DNA of 64,000 bases from Mycobacterium sp. E1214 (GTDB lineage: Bacteria > Actinomycetota > Actinomycetes > Mycobacteriales > Mycobacteriaceae): assembly GCF_001666755.1 (NCBI RefSeq), contig NZ_LZJC01000165.1, positions 54,325 to 118,324 of the forward strand, in the 5' to 3' direction. Below the pieces are notes generated by a model, which saw nothing but the letters and a program-made list of their open reading frames with translations, did not search any database and had not been told where the DNA came from. Shown here piece by piece: positions 1 through 7,930 of the stretch; position 1 is the stretch's first letter, and each line of letters starts with the position of its first letter. The translations under genes and the position numbers were made by a program.

Positions 1-212
1 AGGCGCACGAAGTAGTCCGCCTGCCGGTGGTCCGCGTCGTCCGGCGGGGCGTCGCCCAAGGGCGCGGGCGGCTGTACCGGGCGCGCGCCACGGGCGGCAC
101 CCGGGTGGACGATGCCGGGGCGCAGCCGGCGGACGCGGGGCTCGTGGGCCGCCGACCGGGCAACACCACCGGGGTGGGCGCCACGTTCGCGGGGCAGGTC
201 GGCAACGTCCAT
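1..212 (-). CDS. Partial N-terminus of a hypothetical protein (window edge)
   Basis: An open frame on the minus strand starts with ATG at 212 and runs off the left edge without a stop, giving about 70 residues that begin MDVADLPRERG. Codon third positions are mostly G or C, as in genuine genes here, and a purine-rich stretch (TGGGGA) precedes the start. It is divergent from the acyltransferase gene, the position of Rv1429 relative to Rv1428c in M. tuberculosis, so an Rv1429-like gene is possible. The visible part is rich in Pro, Arg and Ala and shows no recognisable domain. Identity is therefore inference from position only. Confidence 0.45.
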   Translation of the reverse strand, partial: MDVADLPRERGAHPGGVARSAAHEPRVRRLRPGIVHPGAARGARPVQPPAPLGDAPPDDADHRQADYFVR

Positions 213-336
213 CGGATCCCCATTTCTCGAGGATCTGCTAGGGCGCCGTAACAATAGCGCCCCCGTTCCCCCGCGCACCACACCCCGCGAGCGAGCGGGA
301 ACGCAAACACCGTCACCGGGGCCCGGACCCGGTCGC

Positions 337-342
337 TACCAT
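337..342 (+). promoter_or_regulatory. Candidate -10 element (TACCAT) of the acyltransferase-fadD12-lipO operon
   Basis: TACCAT matches the mycobacterial SigA -10 pattern TANNNT and lies 40 bases before the GTG of the acyltransferase. Transcription would start near 349 and leave a leader that contains the AAGGGAGG ribosome site at 371-378. No convincing -35 is visible. Confidence 0.35.
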
Positions 343-381
343 CGAGTGACTCGACGCGGCAACGCAGCCCAAGGGAGGAAC

Positions 382-1188
382 GTGACCGACAGCGACGGCC
401 CCGACGGGGGCGACATCGGCAAATTCGATCCCGTCCTGACCCAGCGTGTGATGCGGATGCTGCGGCCGGTCCTCAAGACGTATTTCCGGTCCGAGGTGCA
501 CGGGTTGGACGGGTTTCCGCCCGGCGGGGCGCTGGTGGTCGGCAACCACTCCGGCGGCATGTTCCCCATGGACGTGCCGATCTTCACCGTCCACTTCTAC
601 GACAAGCTGGGCTACGACCGGCCGGTCTACACGCTGAGCCACGACCTGCTGATGACCGGCCCCACCGGGGACTTCTTCCGGCGCACCGGCTACATCCGGG
701 CCAACCGGGAGAACGCGGCGACGGCGCTGCGCTCGGGCGGCGTGGTGATCGTCTTTCCGGGCGGCGATTACGACGCCTACCGGCCGACCTTGGCCGAGAA
801 CGTCATCGACTTCAACGGGCGCAAGGGCTATGTGCGCACCGCGGTCGAGGCCGGCGTGCCGATCGTGCCCGCGGTGTCCATCGGCGGCCAGGAGACGCAG
901 TTCTACCTGACGCGCGGGACGTGGCTGGCCGAGCGCCTCGGCATCAAGCGGCTGCTGCGCAGCTCCATCCTGCCGCTGTCCTTCGGATTTCCGTTCGGGT
1001 TGAGCGCCGTGATCCCGCCGAACCTGCCGCTGCCCACCAAGATCGTCACGCAGGTGCTCGAACCGATCGACCTCGCCGCGTTTGGTGACGACCCGGACGT
1101 CGACGAGGTGGACGAGCACGTGCGATCGGTGATGCAGCGGGCCCTGAAGGACCTCGCCGCCAAACGACGCTTCCCGATCCTCGGCTGA
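382..1188 (+). CDS. Lysophospholipid acyltransferase-like protein (Rv1428c type)
   Basis: This 268-residue protein probably transfers an acyl group to a lysolipid or glycerol phosphate at the membrane. The block VVGNHSGG (about 52-59) with Asp64 resembles the acyltransferase His/Asp block, but the spacing is H-x7-D instead of the usual H-x4-D. FPGGDYDAYRP (125-135) fits the downstream substrate-binding block. The GTG start at 382 is chosen for the strong AAGGGAGG at 371-378; the open frame extends further upstream without such a site. fadD12 begins three bases after the stop and lipO overlaps fadD12, so the three form a lipid operon. The exact acceptor lipid cannot be told from sequence. Confidence 0.8.
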   Translation: MTDSDGPDGGDIGKFDPVLTQRVMRMLRPVLKTYFRSEVHGLDGFPPGGALVVGNHSGGMFPMDVPIFTVHFYDKLGYDRPVYTLSHDLLMTGPTGDFFRRTGYIRANRENAATALRSGGVVIVFPGGDYDAYRPTLAENVIDFNGRKGYVRTAVEAGVPIVPAVSIGGQETQFYLTRGTWLAERLGIKRLLRSSILPLSFGFPFGLSAVIPPNLPLPTKIVTQVLEPIDLAAFGDDPDVDEVDEHVRSVMQRALKDLAAKRRFPILG

Positions 1189-1191
1189 GCC

Positions 1192-2814
1192 ATGACGTCT
1201 CGCATCAATGAGGCCGTCGGTGTGCTGGGCACGCTGCGCCGCGCCGGGGTTATCGCGCCGATGCGGCCCGACCGCTACGTCAAGATGATGGCGGCCATGC
1301 GCCGCGAGGGCATGGGAATGACCGTCGGCTTCGCCAGCGCGGCGCAGCGCTGCCCGGACCGCCCCGGGTTGATCGACGAGCTCGGCACGCTGACCTGGCG
1401 GCAGCTCGACGAGCGGATCAACGCGTTCGCCGCGGCGCTGCAGAACCTGCGGGGCGCGGCGCCCACGGCGGTCGGCGTGATGTGCCGCAACCACCGCGGC
1501 TTCGTCGAGGCGGTGGTCGGCGCCAACCGGATCGGCTCGGACGTGGTGCTGCTCAACACGTCGTTCGCCGGGCCGGCGCTCGCCGACGTCGTCGAGCGTG
1601 AGGGCGTGGACACCGTCGTCTACGACGAGGAATTCACCGCCACGGTGGATCGGGCGCTGGCCGATCGGCCCGACGCCACCCGCATCGTGGCGTGGGCCGA
1701 CGGGCCGCACGAGCTGACCGTCGAGCGGCTCATCGGCGAGCACGCGGGCCGCCACCCCGAACGCACCGGCCGCAAGGGCAGGATGATCTTGCTCACCTCC
1801 GGCACCACCGGAACGCCCAAGGGCGCCAACCAAACCGGTGGCAACGCCGGCATCGGCACGCTCAAGGCGATCCTGGACCGCACCCCGTGGCGGGCCGAGG
1901 AGACGGTCGTCATCGTGGCGCCGATGTTTCACGCCTGGGGCTTCTCGCAGTTGATCTTCGCGGCGTCGATGGCCTGCACGGTGGTCACCCGCCGCAAATT
2001 CGACCCGGAGGCGACGCTAGAGCTCATCGACCGGCACCGCGCCACCGGCCTCGCCGTGGTCCCGGTGATGTTCGACCGCATCATGGAGTTGCCGGACGAG
2101 GTGCGAAACCGGTACAGCGGCAGGTCATTACGGTTCGCCGCCGCGTCCGGCTCGCGGATGCGACCCGACGTCGTCACGGCGTTCATGGACCAGTTCGGAG
2201 ACGTGATCTACAACAACTACAACGCCACCGAGGCCGGCATGATCGCCACCGCCACCCCCGCGGACCTTCGGGCGGCGCCCGACACGGCGGGCCGACCGGC
2301 CGGCGGCACCGAGATCTTGATCCTGGACCCGGATTTCAACGAACTGCCCACCGGCGAGGTCGGCGGCATCTACGTTCGCAACGACACCCAATTCGAGGGT
2401 TATACGTCCGGCACCACCAAGGATTTTCACGCCGGCTACATGTCGTCCGGAGACGTCGGTTACCTCGACGAGGCCGGGCGGTTGTTCGTCGTCGGCCGCG
2501 ACGACGAGATGATCGTCTCCGGCGGCGAAAACGTGTACCCGATCGAGGTGGAGAAGACGCTGGCGGCGCACCCCGATGTGGCGGAGGCCGCGGTGATCGG
2601 CGTGGACGACGACCAGTACGGCCAGCGACTGGCGGCGTTCGTCGTGCTGGCGCCCGGCAGCCAGGCCACGCCCGACGGGCTCAAGCAACACGTGCGGGAC
2701 AACCTGGCCAACTACAAGGTGCCCCGCGAAATCTCGATCCTGGACGAGCTGCCCCGCGGCAGCACCGGCAAGATCCTGCGCAACGATCTGCAGGCACGCG
2801 TGGGGGGCGCATGA
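1192..2814 (+). CDS. fadD12: Fatty-acid-CoA/AMP ligase FadD12
   Basis: A 540-residue member of the ANL adenylating superfamily that activates a fatty acid with ATP, forming acyl-adenylate and then usually acyl-CoA. The P-loop-like motif LLTSGTTGTPKG lies near 200-210, YNNYNATEAG near 340, the hinge motif GRDDEMIVSGGENVYP near 436-451, and the C-terminal catalytic Lys in STGKIL near 525, so both the large N-terminal and small C-terminal domains are complete. It follows the acyltransferase by 3 bases and overlaps lipO through ATGA. Position between an Rv1428c-like gene and lipO supports FadD12 over other FadD paralogues. Chain-length preference is unknown. Confidence 0.88.
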   Translation: MTSRINEAVGVLGTLRRAGVIAPMRPDRYVKMMAAMRREGMGMTVGFASAAQRCPDRPGLIDELGTLTWRQLDERINAFAAALQNLRGAAPTAVGVMCRNHRGFVEAVVGANRIGSDVVLLNTSFAGPALADVVEREGVDTVVYDEEFTATVDRALADRPDATRIVAWADGPHELTVERLIGEHAGRHPERTGRKGRMILLTSGTTGTPKGANQTGGNAGIGTLKAILDRTPWRAEETVVIVAPMFHAWGFSQLIFAASMACTVVTRRKFDPEATLELIDRHRATGLAVVPVMFDRIMELPDEVRNRYSGRSLRFAAASGSRMRPDVVTAFMDQFGDVIYNNYNATEAGMIATATPADLRAAPDTAGRPAGGTEILILDPDFNELPTGEVGGIYVRNDTQFEGYTSGTTKDFHAGYMSSGDVGYLDEAGRLFVVGRDDEMIVSGGENVYPIEVEKTLAAHPDVAEAAVIGVDDDQYGQRLAAFVVLAPGSQATPDGLKQHVRDNLANYKVPREISILDELPRGSTGKILRNDLQARVGGA

Positions 2815-4100
2815 GCGGCGAGACGCTGACCACGCTGCGCCGGCAGCTTTTCGCGAGGCGGCCGCTGGCGCGCGCCGTCCTGGAATTGGCCAACGCGGCC
2901 AATGGCTTTCGGCCGCTGGCCCGCAAGGGTTACCGCACCGTCCTGGTGTTCTGGTTCGGCTGGCCCACCTCGGAGGTGCCCGGTGTGTACTTTTCGGTAT
3001 CGCTGGCCGACGCCCTGCGCCGCGGGCGGCGCGGCGACTTCGCGGGCCGGCGCGGCAAGGCGGCGCTGGCCCTGACCGTCGCGTCCTGGGCGCTCCTGGG
3101 GGTGATTCGCTACCGCGGCACCACCACCCCGGGCCCGGTGCTCGAGGCGGGCCTTCGCGAACAACTCGGGGAGGACTACCGGGAGGCGTTGGGCAAGCTG
3201 CCCCAGGCGCAGCCCACCCGCAGCGGCCGGCGCAGCCTGCCGCTGGGCAACACCGTGGCGCGGCGGCGCTACGTCGAGAAGGCGAACGTGGTGTCCTACG
3301 GCCCACACGGCCGGGCGAACCTGGCCGACATCTGGCGACGCCGCGACCTGCCGCGCGACGGCAAGGCCCCCGTGCTGCTGCAGGTGCCCGGCGGCGCGTG
3401 GGTGATCGGGATGCGCCGCCCGCAGGCCTATCCCCTGATGAGCCACCTCGCCGCCCGCGGCTGGGTGTGCGTGTCGATCGGCTACCGGGTGTCCCCCCGG
3501 CACACCTGGCCGGACCACATCGTGGACGTCAAGCGGGCGCTGGCCTGGGTCAAGGAGAACATCGCGGACTACGGCGGGGATCCGGAATTCGTCGCCATCA
3601 CCGGCGGCTCCGCCGGCGGTCACCTGTGCGCGTTGGCGGCCCTGACTCCGGGCGACCCGGCGTTCCAGCCCGGCTTCGAGGACGCCGACACCTCGGTCGT
3701 CGCCGCCGTCCCCGTCTACGGCCGCTACGACTGGTTCACCACCGAGGGCGAAGGCCGTCGCGAATTCGTCGAACTGCTCGAAAAGCTCGTCGTCAAGCAG
3801 GATTTCGAGACCCACCGCGACGTGTACCTGGACGCCTCCCCGATCCGGCAGCTACGCGCCGACGCGCCGCCGTTCTTCGTGCTGCACGGCCACGACGATT
3901 CGCTGATTCCGGTCGGCGAGGCCCAGGAGTTCGTCGAACAGCTCCGCGGGGTGTCCAAGTCCCCCGTCGCCTACGCCGAATTGCCGCACGCGCAGCACGC
4001 TTTCGACATCTTCAGCTCGCCGCGGGCGCATCGCTCCGCCGAGGCCGTGGCCCGGTTCCTGTCCTGGGTGTACGCGACGAATCCGCCGGACCGCGACTAG
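2811..4100 (+). CDS. lipO: Lip-family esterase/lipase LipO
   Basis: A 429-residue alpha/beta-hydrolase of the mycobacterial Lip family. The nucleophile elbow GGSAGGH is near 264-270 and puts the catalytic Ser at about 266. HGHDDS (about 358-363) is a likely acid region, and PHAQHAFD near 392-399 supplies the His. The oxyanion segment reads VPGGAW in place of the HGGGF of LipI/LipH. Roughly 180 residues precede the hydrolase core. ATG at 2811 overlaps the fadD12 stop as ATGA, which argues for translational coupling and for this start. The lipase, ligase and acyltransferase together suggest a lipid remodelling pathway, but no substrate is known. Confidence 0.85.
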   Translation: MSGETLTTLRRQLFARRPLARAVLELANAANGFRPLARKGYRTVLVFWFGWPTSEVPGVYFSVSLADALRRGRRGDFAGRRGKAALALTVASWALLGVIRYRGTTTPGPVLEAGLREQLGEDYREALGKLPQAQPTRSGRRSLPLGNTVARRRYVEKANVVSYGPHGRANLADIWRRRDLPRDGKAPVLLQVPGGAWVIGMRRPQAYPLMSHLAARGWVCVSIGYRVSPRHTWPDHIVDVKRALAWVKENIADYGGDPEFVAITGGSAGGHLCALAALTPGDPAFQPGFEDADTSVVAAVPVYGRYDWFTTEGEGRREFVELLEKLVVKQDFETHRDVYLDASPIRQLRADAPPFFVLHGHDDSLIPVGEAQEFVEQLRGVSKSPVAYAELPHAQHAFDIFSSPRAHRSAEAVARFLSWVYATNPPDRD

Positions 4101-4216
4101 CCGGCTTGGCAAGATACCGGCGCGCCGCGTCCGTTCCGCCGCTAGTTGTCAGGCGTGCGCCCTGCCAGCATTGGCGAACGTGGGCGCACGACGTGTAATC
4201 ATCGAGTCCTGCACGA

Positions 4217-4231
4217 TGCCCGCGACGGGCA
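4217..4231. repeat. Short GC hairpin upstream of the small membrane genes
   Basis: TGCCCG and CGGGCA form a perfect 6-bp inverted repeat around a 3-base spacer, 25 bases before the next start codon. It could end lipO transcription or affect translation of the membrane protein. The rest of 4101-4255 shows nothing recognisable. Confidence 0.3.
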
Positions 4232-4255
4232 CCCGGCCGGTCGGCGACTGATCCG

Positions 4256-4732
4256 ATGAGCGCCTTCCTGTTGTCGGTCCACCTGGTGGCCGCCATCCTC
4301 GCCGTCGGCCCCATCGCGGTCGCCGCCAGCATGTTTCCCCCGGCGGCCCGAGCCGCGGCGGCCGCCGACGACCCGCTGGGGGCTGCCACGCCACGGCTTC
4401 TGTACCGAATCACGAAGGTGTACACCGTGATCGGCGTGGCGGTGCCGTGCTTCGGGCTGGCGACCGCCGTCAGCCTTCGGGTCCTCGGTTCGGCGTGGCT
4501 GCTGGCGTCGATCGCGTTGACCGCTGCCGCGGCCGCGGTCCTGATCGCGCTGATCCTTCCCGCCCAGCGGGTGCTTCTCGATGCGATCGATCCCGCGTCC
4601 GTCGGCGCCGCGACGACACGCCTCCTGGCGCGCCGCCTTGCGATGCGGACCGGCGTCTTCAACCTGCTCTGGGTGGTCGTGGTCGTGCTCATGGTGCTCC
4701 GGCCGGGCTCGACGACGGGAGTCGGACTGTGA
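4256..4732 (+). CDS. Small four-helix membrane protein
   Basis: A 158-residue hydrophobic protein with about four predicted membrane helices, near 5-24, 55-78, 80-102 and 133-149, joined by short loops. It resembles DUF2269/CopD-like bacterial membrane proteins in general layout, but I see no signature residues, so the family is tentative. The ribosome site is weak (CGGTCGGCGACTGATCCG precedes the ATG). Its stop overlaps the next gene as GTGA, so the two membrane proteins are almost certainly co-translated. I do not recall this pair between lipO and the Rv1425-like gene in M. tuberculosis, so it looks lineage-specific. Confidence 0.65.
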   Translation: MSAFLLSVHLVAAILAVGPIAVAASMFPPAARAAAAADDPLGAATPRLLYRITKVYTVIGVAVPCFGLATAVSLRVLGSAWLLASIALTAAAAAVLIALILPAQRVLLDAIDPASVGAATTRLLARRLAMRTGVFNLLWVVVVVLMVLRPGSTTGVGL

Positions 4733-4968
4733 ACCGGCGCGTCATGGGCGCACTGGCGGGGCTGGAGCTCGGCACCTTCGTGCTGCTGATGTCCAACCTC
4801 GCCACCGTTGGCCACCGCGAGTTCGCCCGAGTCGTCGGGCCCCTGCACGGCTTGGCCTACCTCGCGACGGTGATCGCGGCCATCCTGCTGTGCGAGGGCA
4901 GGCACCGGATCTGGTGCGCGGCGTTGTTACCCGGCATCGGGGGCCTACTGGCGTTGCGAATACGATGA
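4729..4968 (+). CDS. Small membrane protein, DUF3817-like
   Basis: A 79-residue protein with about three hydrophobic segments (8-24, 38-55, 61-76). The central motif GPLHGLAYLATVIA resembles the Gly-x-x-His-Gly motif of DUF3817 membrane proteins. The GTG start overlaps the stop of the upstream membrane gene (GTGA), and the frame has no other plausible start. The function is unknown. Coupling to the preceding four-helix protein suggests a two-component membrane unit. Confidence 0.6.
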   Translation: MNRRVMGALAGLELGTFVLLMSNLATVGHREFARVVGPLHGLAYLATVIAAILLCEGRHRIWCAALLPGIGGLLALRIR

Positions 4969-5025
4969 CGGCGCACGCGCGGCGCCCAACCTCCCCCGGA
5001 CCGGCCGTAAACCCTTGTGTGACAT

Positions 5026-5047
5026 CCGCCTTCGGTACGCCAGGCGG
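5026..5047. terminator. Possible bidirectional terminator between convergent genes
   Basis: CCGCCT at 5026-5031 pairs with AGGCGG at 5042-5047 around a 10-base loop, in the 102-base gap between two convergent genes. The stem is short and there is no U tract, so the call is weak. Confidence 0.3.
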
Positions 5048-5070
5048 CGAACCGACGAGGCGGGTCGGGA

Positions 5071-6465
5071 CTACCCGTCGCCGAGCTTGGCGGCCTTCTC
5101 CAGTTCGGTCAGCGCCGGCTCGATGCGGTCGGCCATCAAGTCGATGTCGTTGGCGACCTCCGGAGTCGTGACGAAACCGAAGTCCAGGTAGTCGGTGTAG
5201 GAGAAGCAGGTGATGTTCAGGCCGACGTCCATGACGGGCGGGCCCAGCGGGACCAGCGAATCCAGTTTGGCCCCGGCCATATACAACGGAAACGGCGGCC
5301 CCGGGACGTTGGAGACCACGAGGTTGACGGGCGCCAGATTGCGCGACAACCCGCTGGCGGTATAGGCGCGCGCCGCCAACTGCAGCAGCCCCGGCGGCGT
5401 GGTCTCGGTCAGCCCCATGATCTGGTGCGCCGACAGCGCCTTGGCCATCAGCTTCGCGCTCTGGGTGCTGTCGTGGATGGCCCGCAGCCGCTCGGCCGGG
5501 TCCTTGATGTCGGTGGCCAGCGACACCGTCATCGAGCCCACCTTGCTGCCGACGTCGTCCTTGTTCTCGTCGGTCCGCGTGGAGACGGGGATCTGCGCGA
5601 TCAGCGGTTTGGCGGGCAGCTCGCCGTGCTCGTGCAGGTAATCGCGGGCGGCGCCGGCCACCAGCGCCAACACCACGTCGTTGAGCTTGACGCCGTAGGC
5701 GTCTTTCACGGCCTTGGCCCGGCTGAGCTCGACGCGGCAGCCGGTGATGCGCCGGTGCGGTGACACCGGCGCATTGAACCGGGTGGTGGGCGCCTCGAAG
5801 TAACCCGGCGGCTTACTGCTGATGCCCAGCGTGGCGATCTGCTGGCGCACCGTCTGCTCCAGCAACCGGGCGATGCGAAACGGCGTCTTGACCCCGACGT
5901 TGATCAGCGCCCCGATCGCGCGCCGCTCCAGGCCCGGGATGCTCGTTCCGACCAGCGACCCGACCGTCTCCTGTTGCGGCGCACGGGGTTCCGGTGCGGC
6001 GTCGAAGAGGATCTCACCCAGGCCCGCGCCGGACACGCCGTCGACGATGGCGTGGTGCATCTTGGTCAGGGTGGCCATCCGCCCGCCCTGCACACCCTCG
6101 ATCACCCACATCTCCCACAGCGGCCGCGAGCGGTCCAGCTTGTAGGACATCAGCCGGCCGACCAGTTCCTCCAGCTCGGCGCGACCGCCGGGCGCGGGCA
6201 CCCCGATGCGGCGCAGATGGAAGTCGACGTCGAGGTCCTCGTCCTCGACGAACCACGGCCGGTCCAGCCCGAGCGGCGCCCCGGTCACCCGCCAGCGCAG
6301 CTGCGGCACCTCCGGCAACCGCTCGATGAGCAGTTCCCGCACCCGGGCGAAGCTGTAGTCCGGCGCGTCGCGCAGGGAGCAGATGGCGAGCGCTCCGACG
6401 TGCATGTGCCAGCCCGCCGTCTCGGCCGACCAGAACGCCGCATCAACACTCGAAAGCCGTTTCAT
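5071..6465 (-). CDS. Wax ester synthase/diacylglycerol acyltransferase (Rv1425 type)
   Basis: A 464-residue WS/DGAT enzyme, expected to make triacylglycerol or wax esters from acyl-CoA at the membrane or lipid-droplet surface. The family active-site motif HHxxxDG is present as HHAIVDG at 137-143, and the PLWE motif at 115-118. NDVVLALV and the C-terminal NVPGPPFPLYMAGA block match the second half of the family. Length is typical. TACGGT lies exactly 6 bases before the ATG at 6465, which predicts a leaderless transcript. It faces the fadD12-lipO operon tail to tail, and the shared lipid theme makes storage-lipid synthesis likely. Confidence 0.88.
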   Translation of the reverse strand: MKRLSSVDAAFWSAETAGWHMHVGALAICSLRDAPDYSFARVRELLIERLPEVPQLRWRVTGAPLGLDRPWFVEDEDLDVDFHLRRIGVPAPGGRAELEELVGRLMSYKLDRSRPLWEMWVIEGVQGGRMATLTKMHHAIVDGVSGAGLGEILFDAAPEPRAPQQETVGSLVGTSIPGLERRAIGALINVGVKTPFRIARLLEQTVRQQIATLGISSKPPGYFEAPTTRFNAPVSPHRRITGCRVELSRAKAVKDAYGVKLNDVVLALVAGAARDYLHEHGELPAKPLIAQIPVSTRTDENKDDVGSKVGSMTVSLATDIKDPAERLRAIHDSTQSAKLMAKALSAHQIMGLTETTPPGLLQLAARAYTASGLSRNLAPVNLVVSNVPGPPFPLYMAGAKLDSLVPLGPPVMDVGLNITCFSYTDYLDFGFVTTPEVANDIDLMADRIEPALTELEKAAKLGDG

Positions 6466-6471
6466 GCCCCG

Positions 6472-6477
6472 ACCGTA
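6472..6477 (-). promoter_or_regulatory. -10 element TACGGT of the WS/DGAT gene (leaderless)
   Basis: TACGGT on the minus strand is followed by 6 bases and the ATG at 6465. Transcription starting 6-7 bases after the hexamer would begin at the start codon itself. The same hexamer and spacing occur before lipI and lipH. Confidence 0.55.
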
Positions 6478-6572
6478 GCCCTCCCCTGTTCCCGCCGCGT
6501 GGCTATGGCGAACAAACTATCTTCGGCCTCGGGGGGTGGCGGCGTCGCCCACCGGGAGTGCTATCTCCCGCG

Positions 6573-7532
6573 CTATTGACTCCGGTCTAGGGGACCCGCC
6601 GTCGAACCGTGCCACGCCGGGGGCGGCAGCGATCGCGGCCACGCCTCGGGCACCGATAGCGCTCCGACCGACGCCGCCGCACCCACGCTCGCCTTCAGCA
6701 CCGCATGGTCGGGGCAACCGACGTCGGGGAACCGCAGGGTCGCCGCCCTGTGCAGCGCGGCCGCCTTGTTGAGGAGATTCAGGTGACTGAGCGCAACGTC
6801 GCTCGGGGCGGACAATGAACTCAGCTTCGACAGCGGCGCCGTGACCGACATCAACGACGCATCGAACGCCGTCGGCGGCGCGGCGGCCAGCGCCCCGAGC
6901 GCCTCGGGAATCGCCGCGATCACCGCGCAGCCCGTTTCTATGGTTTCCGGAGCAACCGTCAGGCGCCAAGCCCGAGATCGAGTGACCCGCGCACCACGGT
7001 GCACCGGCTCGCGCAGACCGTCCACGGGCGGCGGCGCAGCGAACGGTAGGAGCGTCGCCGCGGCGGCCGACGCCCGCGCGTAGGCGTGCATGGCGGCGGC
7101 ACCTCGCGCCCACATGTTCTCGTATTCGGCGTCGGCGTCGGCAATGGCCGGACCGCTGCGACCGAGGTGGTTCGTCGCGGCCAGTGTGATCCGCCGCAGC
7201 CGGTTTGCGTCGACCACCTGCGGCGCCGGCACCAATGCCATCGTCGATCCATAGGCCCGAGCGGCCGCCCTCGCCTGAACGGCCGTGTGACGAACCCGCG
7301 CGGCCGTCGCGTCGAGCCACGCCACGTACGGCCTCATCCCGCCGACGAGCCTCGCAACGCTCGATCGCCCGGAACCCAGCGCGGACGTCGCCGCCCGGTA
7401 GGTCGTTGCGAGGTCATCGAGTTGCGCGCCCAGCGAAGCCCACGCCTCGGCGGCCTCGCTGAGCGACCCCGAGCCGGGACCCGAATGTAGCTGCCGCGAG
7501 GTGTACTCCGGCGGCGGGATGGCGAAGATCAT
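6573..7532 (-). CDS. PPE family protein (third gene of the PPE operon)
   Basis: A 319-residue PPE protein. The N-terminal domain starts MIFAIPPPEY and continues HSGPGSGSLSEAAEAW, the usual PPE opening that pairs with a PE partner for ESX (type VII) export. The later segment ENMWARGAAAMHAYA replaces the commoner MWAQDAAAMYAYA. GALSVPEAW near 290-298 is the SVP-subfamily motif. The ATG at 7532 is chosen because family homology begins exactly there; the open frame continues 33 codons upstream into the preceding gene. The linker is short and the protein ends soon after the SVP motif, so it is compact for the subfamily. It starts 4 bases after the upstream stop. Confidence 0.78.
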   Translation of the reverse strand: MIFAIPPPEYTSRQLHSGPGSGSLSEAAEAWASLGAQLDDLATTYRAATSALGSGRSSVARLVGGMRPYVAWLDATAARVRHTAVQARAAARAYGSTMALVPAPQVVDANRLRRITLAATNHLGRSGPAIADADAEYENMWARGAAAMHAYARASAAAATLLPFAAPPPVDGLREPVHRGARVTRSRAWRLTVAPETIETGCAVIAAIPEALGALAAAPPTAFDASLMSVTAPLSKLSSLSAPSDVALSHLNLLNKAAALHRAATLRFPDVGCPDHAVLKASVGAAASVGALSVPEAWPRSLPPPAWHGSTAGPLDRSQ

Positions 7533-7536
7533 CCGG

Positions 7537-7926
7537 TCAGCCGCCGCTGCCTTTGACGCTCGATCCCGCGGACGACTCGAGCTGCCTCGGGCAGTAGGAC
7601 TTCGCCGATATCGTGGCGAACTGGGCAGCACCGCTGGTGGTCAGCGCGGGGTTGTTGTCGCGCAGATCGTTGAGGAGCTGCAGGCCGGACACGCCGCGAG
7701 AAATCAAGCCGCATACCGCCTTTCCCGCTCTCACCGCCTGGACGGGGTCCTGAAAGCTGATGCCCACCCTGGTCAAGTCGGCGATGAAGGCCTCGTTGTT
7801 CTCGTCGGTGGCCTCTTCATCCTCGCCGGGGATGGCGTGCGCGGGGGCCCCGTAAACGATCGCCAACGACACGCCCAGAAGCGCGAGAAGCGGTCGCACC
7901 CGTCCTCCACAGTTGTTGTGCCGCAT
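7537..7926 (-). CDS. Small secreted protein, DUF732-like
   Basis: A 129-residue exported protein. The start at 7926 (MRHNNCGGRVRPLL) gives a signal peptide with a hydrophobic core ALLGVSLAIVYG and a likely cleavage after PAHA. The mature part (GEDEEATDENNEAFIADL, a Gly-Ile-Ser-Phe motif, then two spaced Cys in KAVCGLI and KSYCP) fits the DUF732 family of small mycobacterial secreted proteins. The start lies 4 bases beyond the stop of the upstream PPE gene, and the next PPE gene begins 4 bases after this stop, so it sits inside a PPE operon. A role beside exported PPE proteins is plausible but unproven. Confidence 0.7.
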   Translation of the reverse strand: MRHNNCGGRVRPLLALLGVSLAIVYGAPAHAIPGEDEEATDENNEAFIADLTRVGISFQDPVQAVRAGKAVCGLISRGVSGLQLLNDLRDNNPALTTSGAAQFATISAKSYCPRQLESSAGSSVKGSGG

Positions 7927-7930
7927 CGGA

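Noticed and set aside
313..1932. Long minus-strand open frame opposite the acyltransferase and fadD12
   Set aside because: It lies antisense to two well supported genes, is rich in Arg, His and Asp in a way typical of antisense frames in GC-rich DNA, and has no motif.
1692..2810. Upstream extension of the lipO frame through fadD12
   Set aside because: The extension is out of frame with fadD12 and low-complexity Arg/His sequence; the lipO hydrolase homology begins at the ATG overlapping the fadD12 stop.
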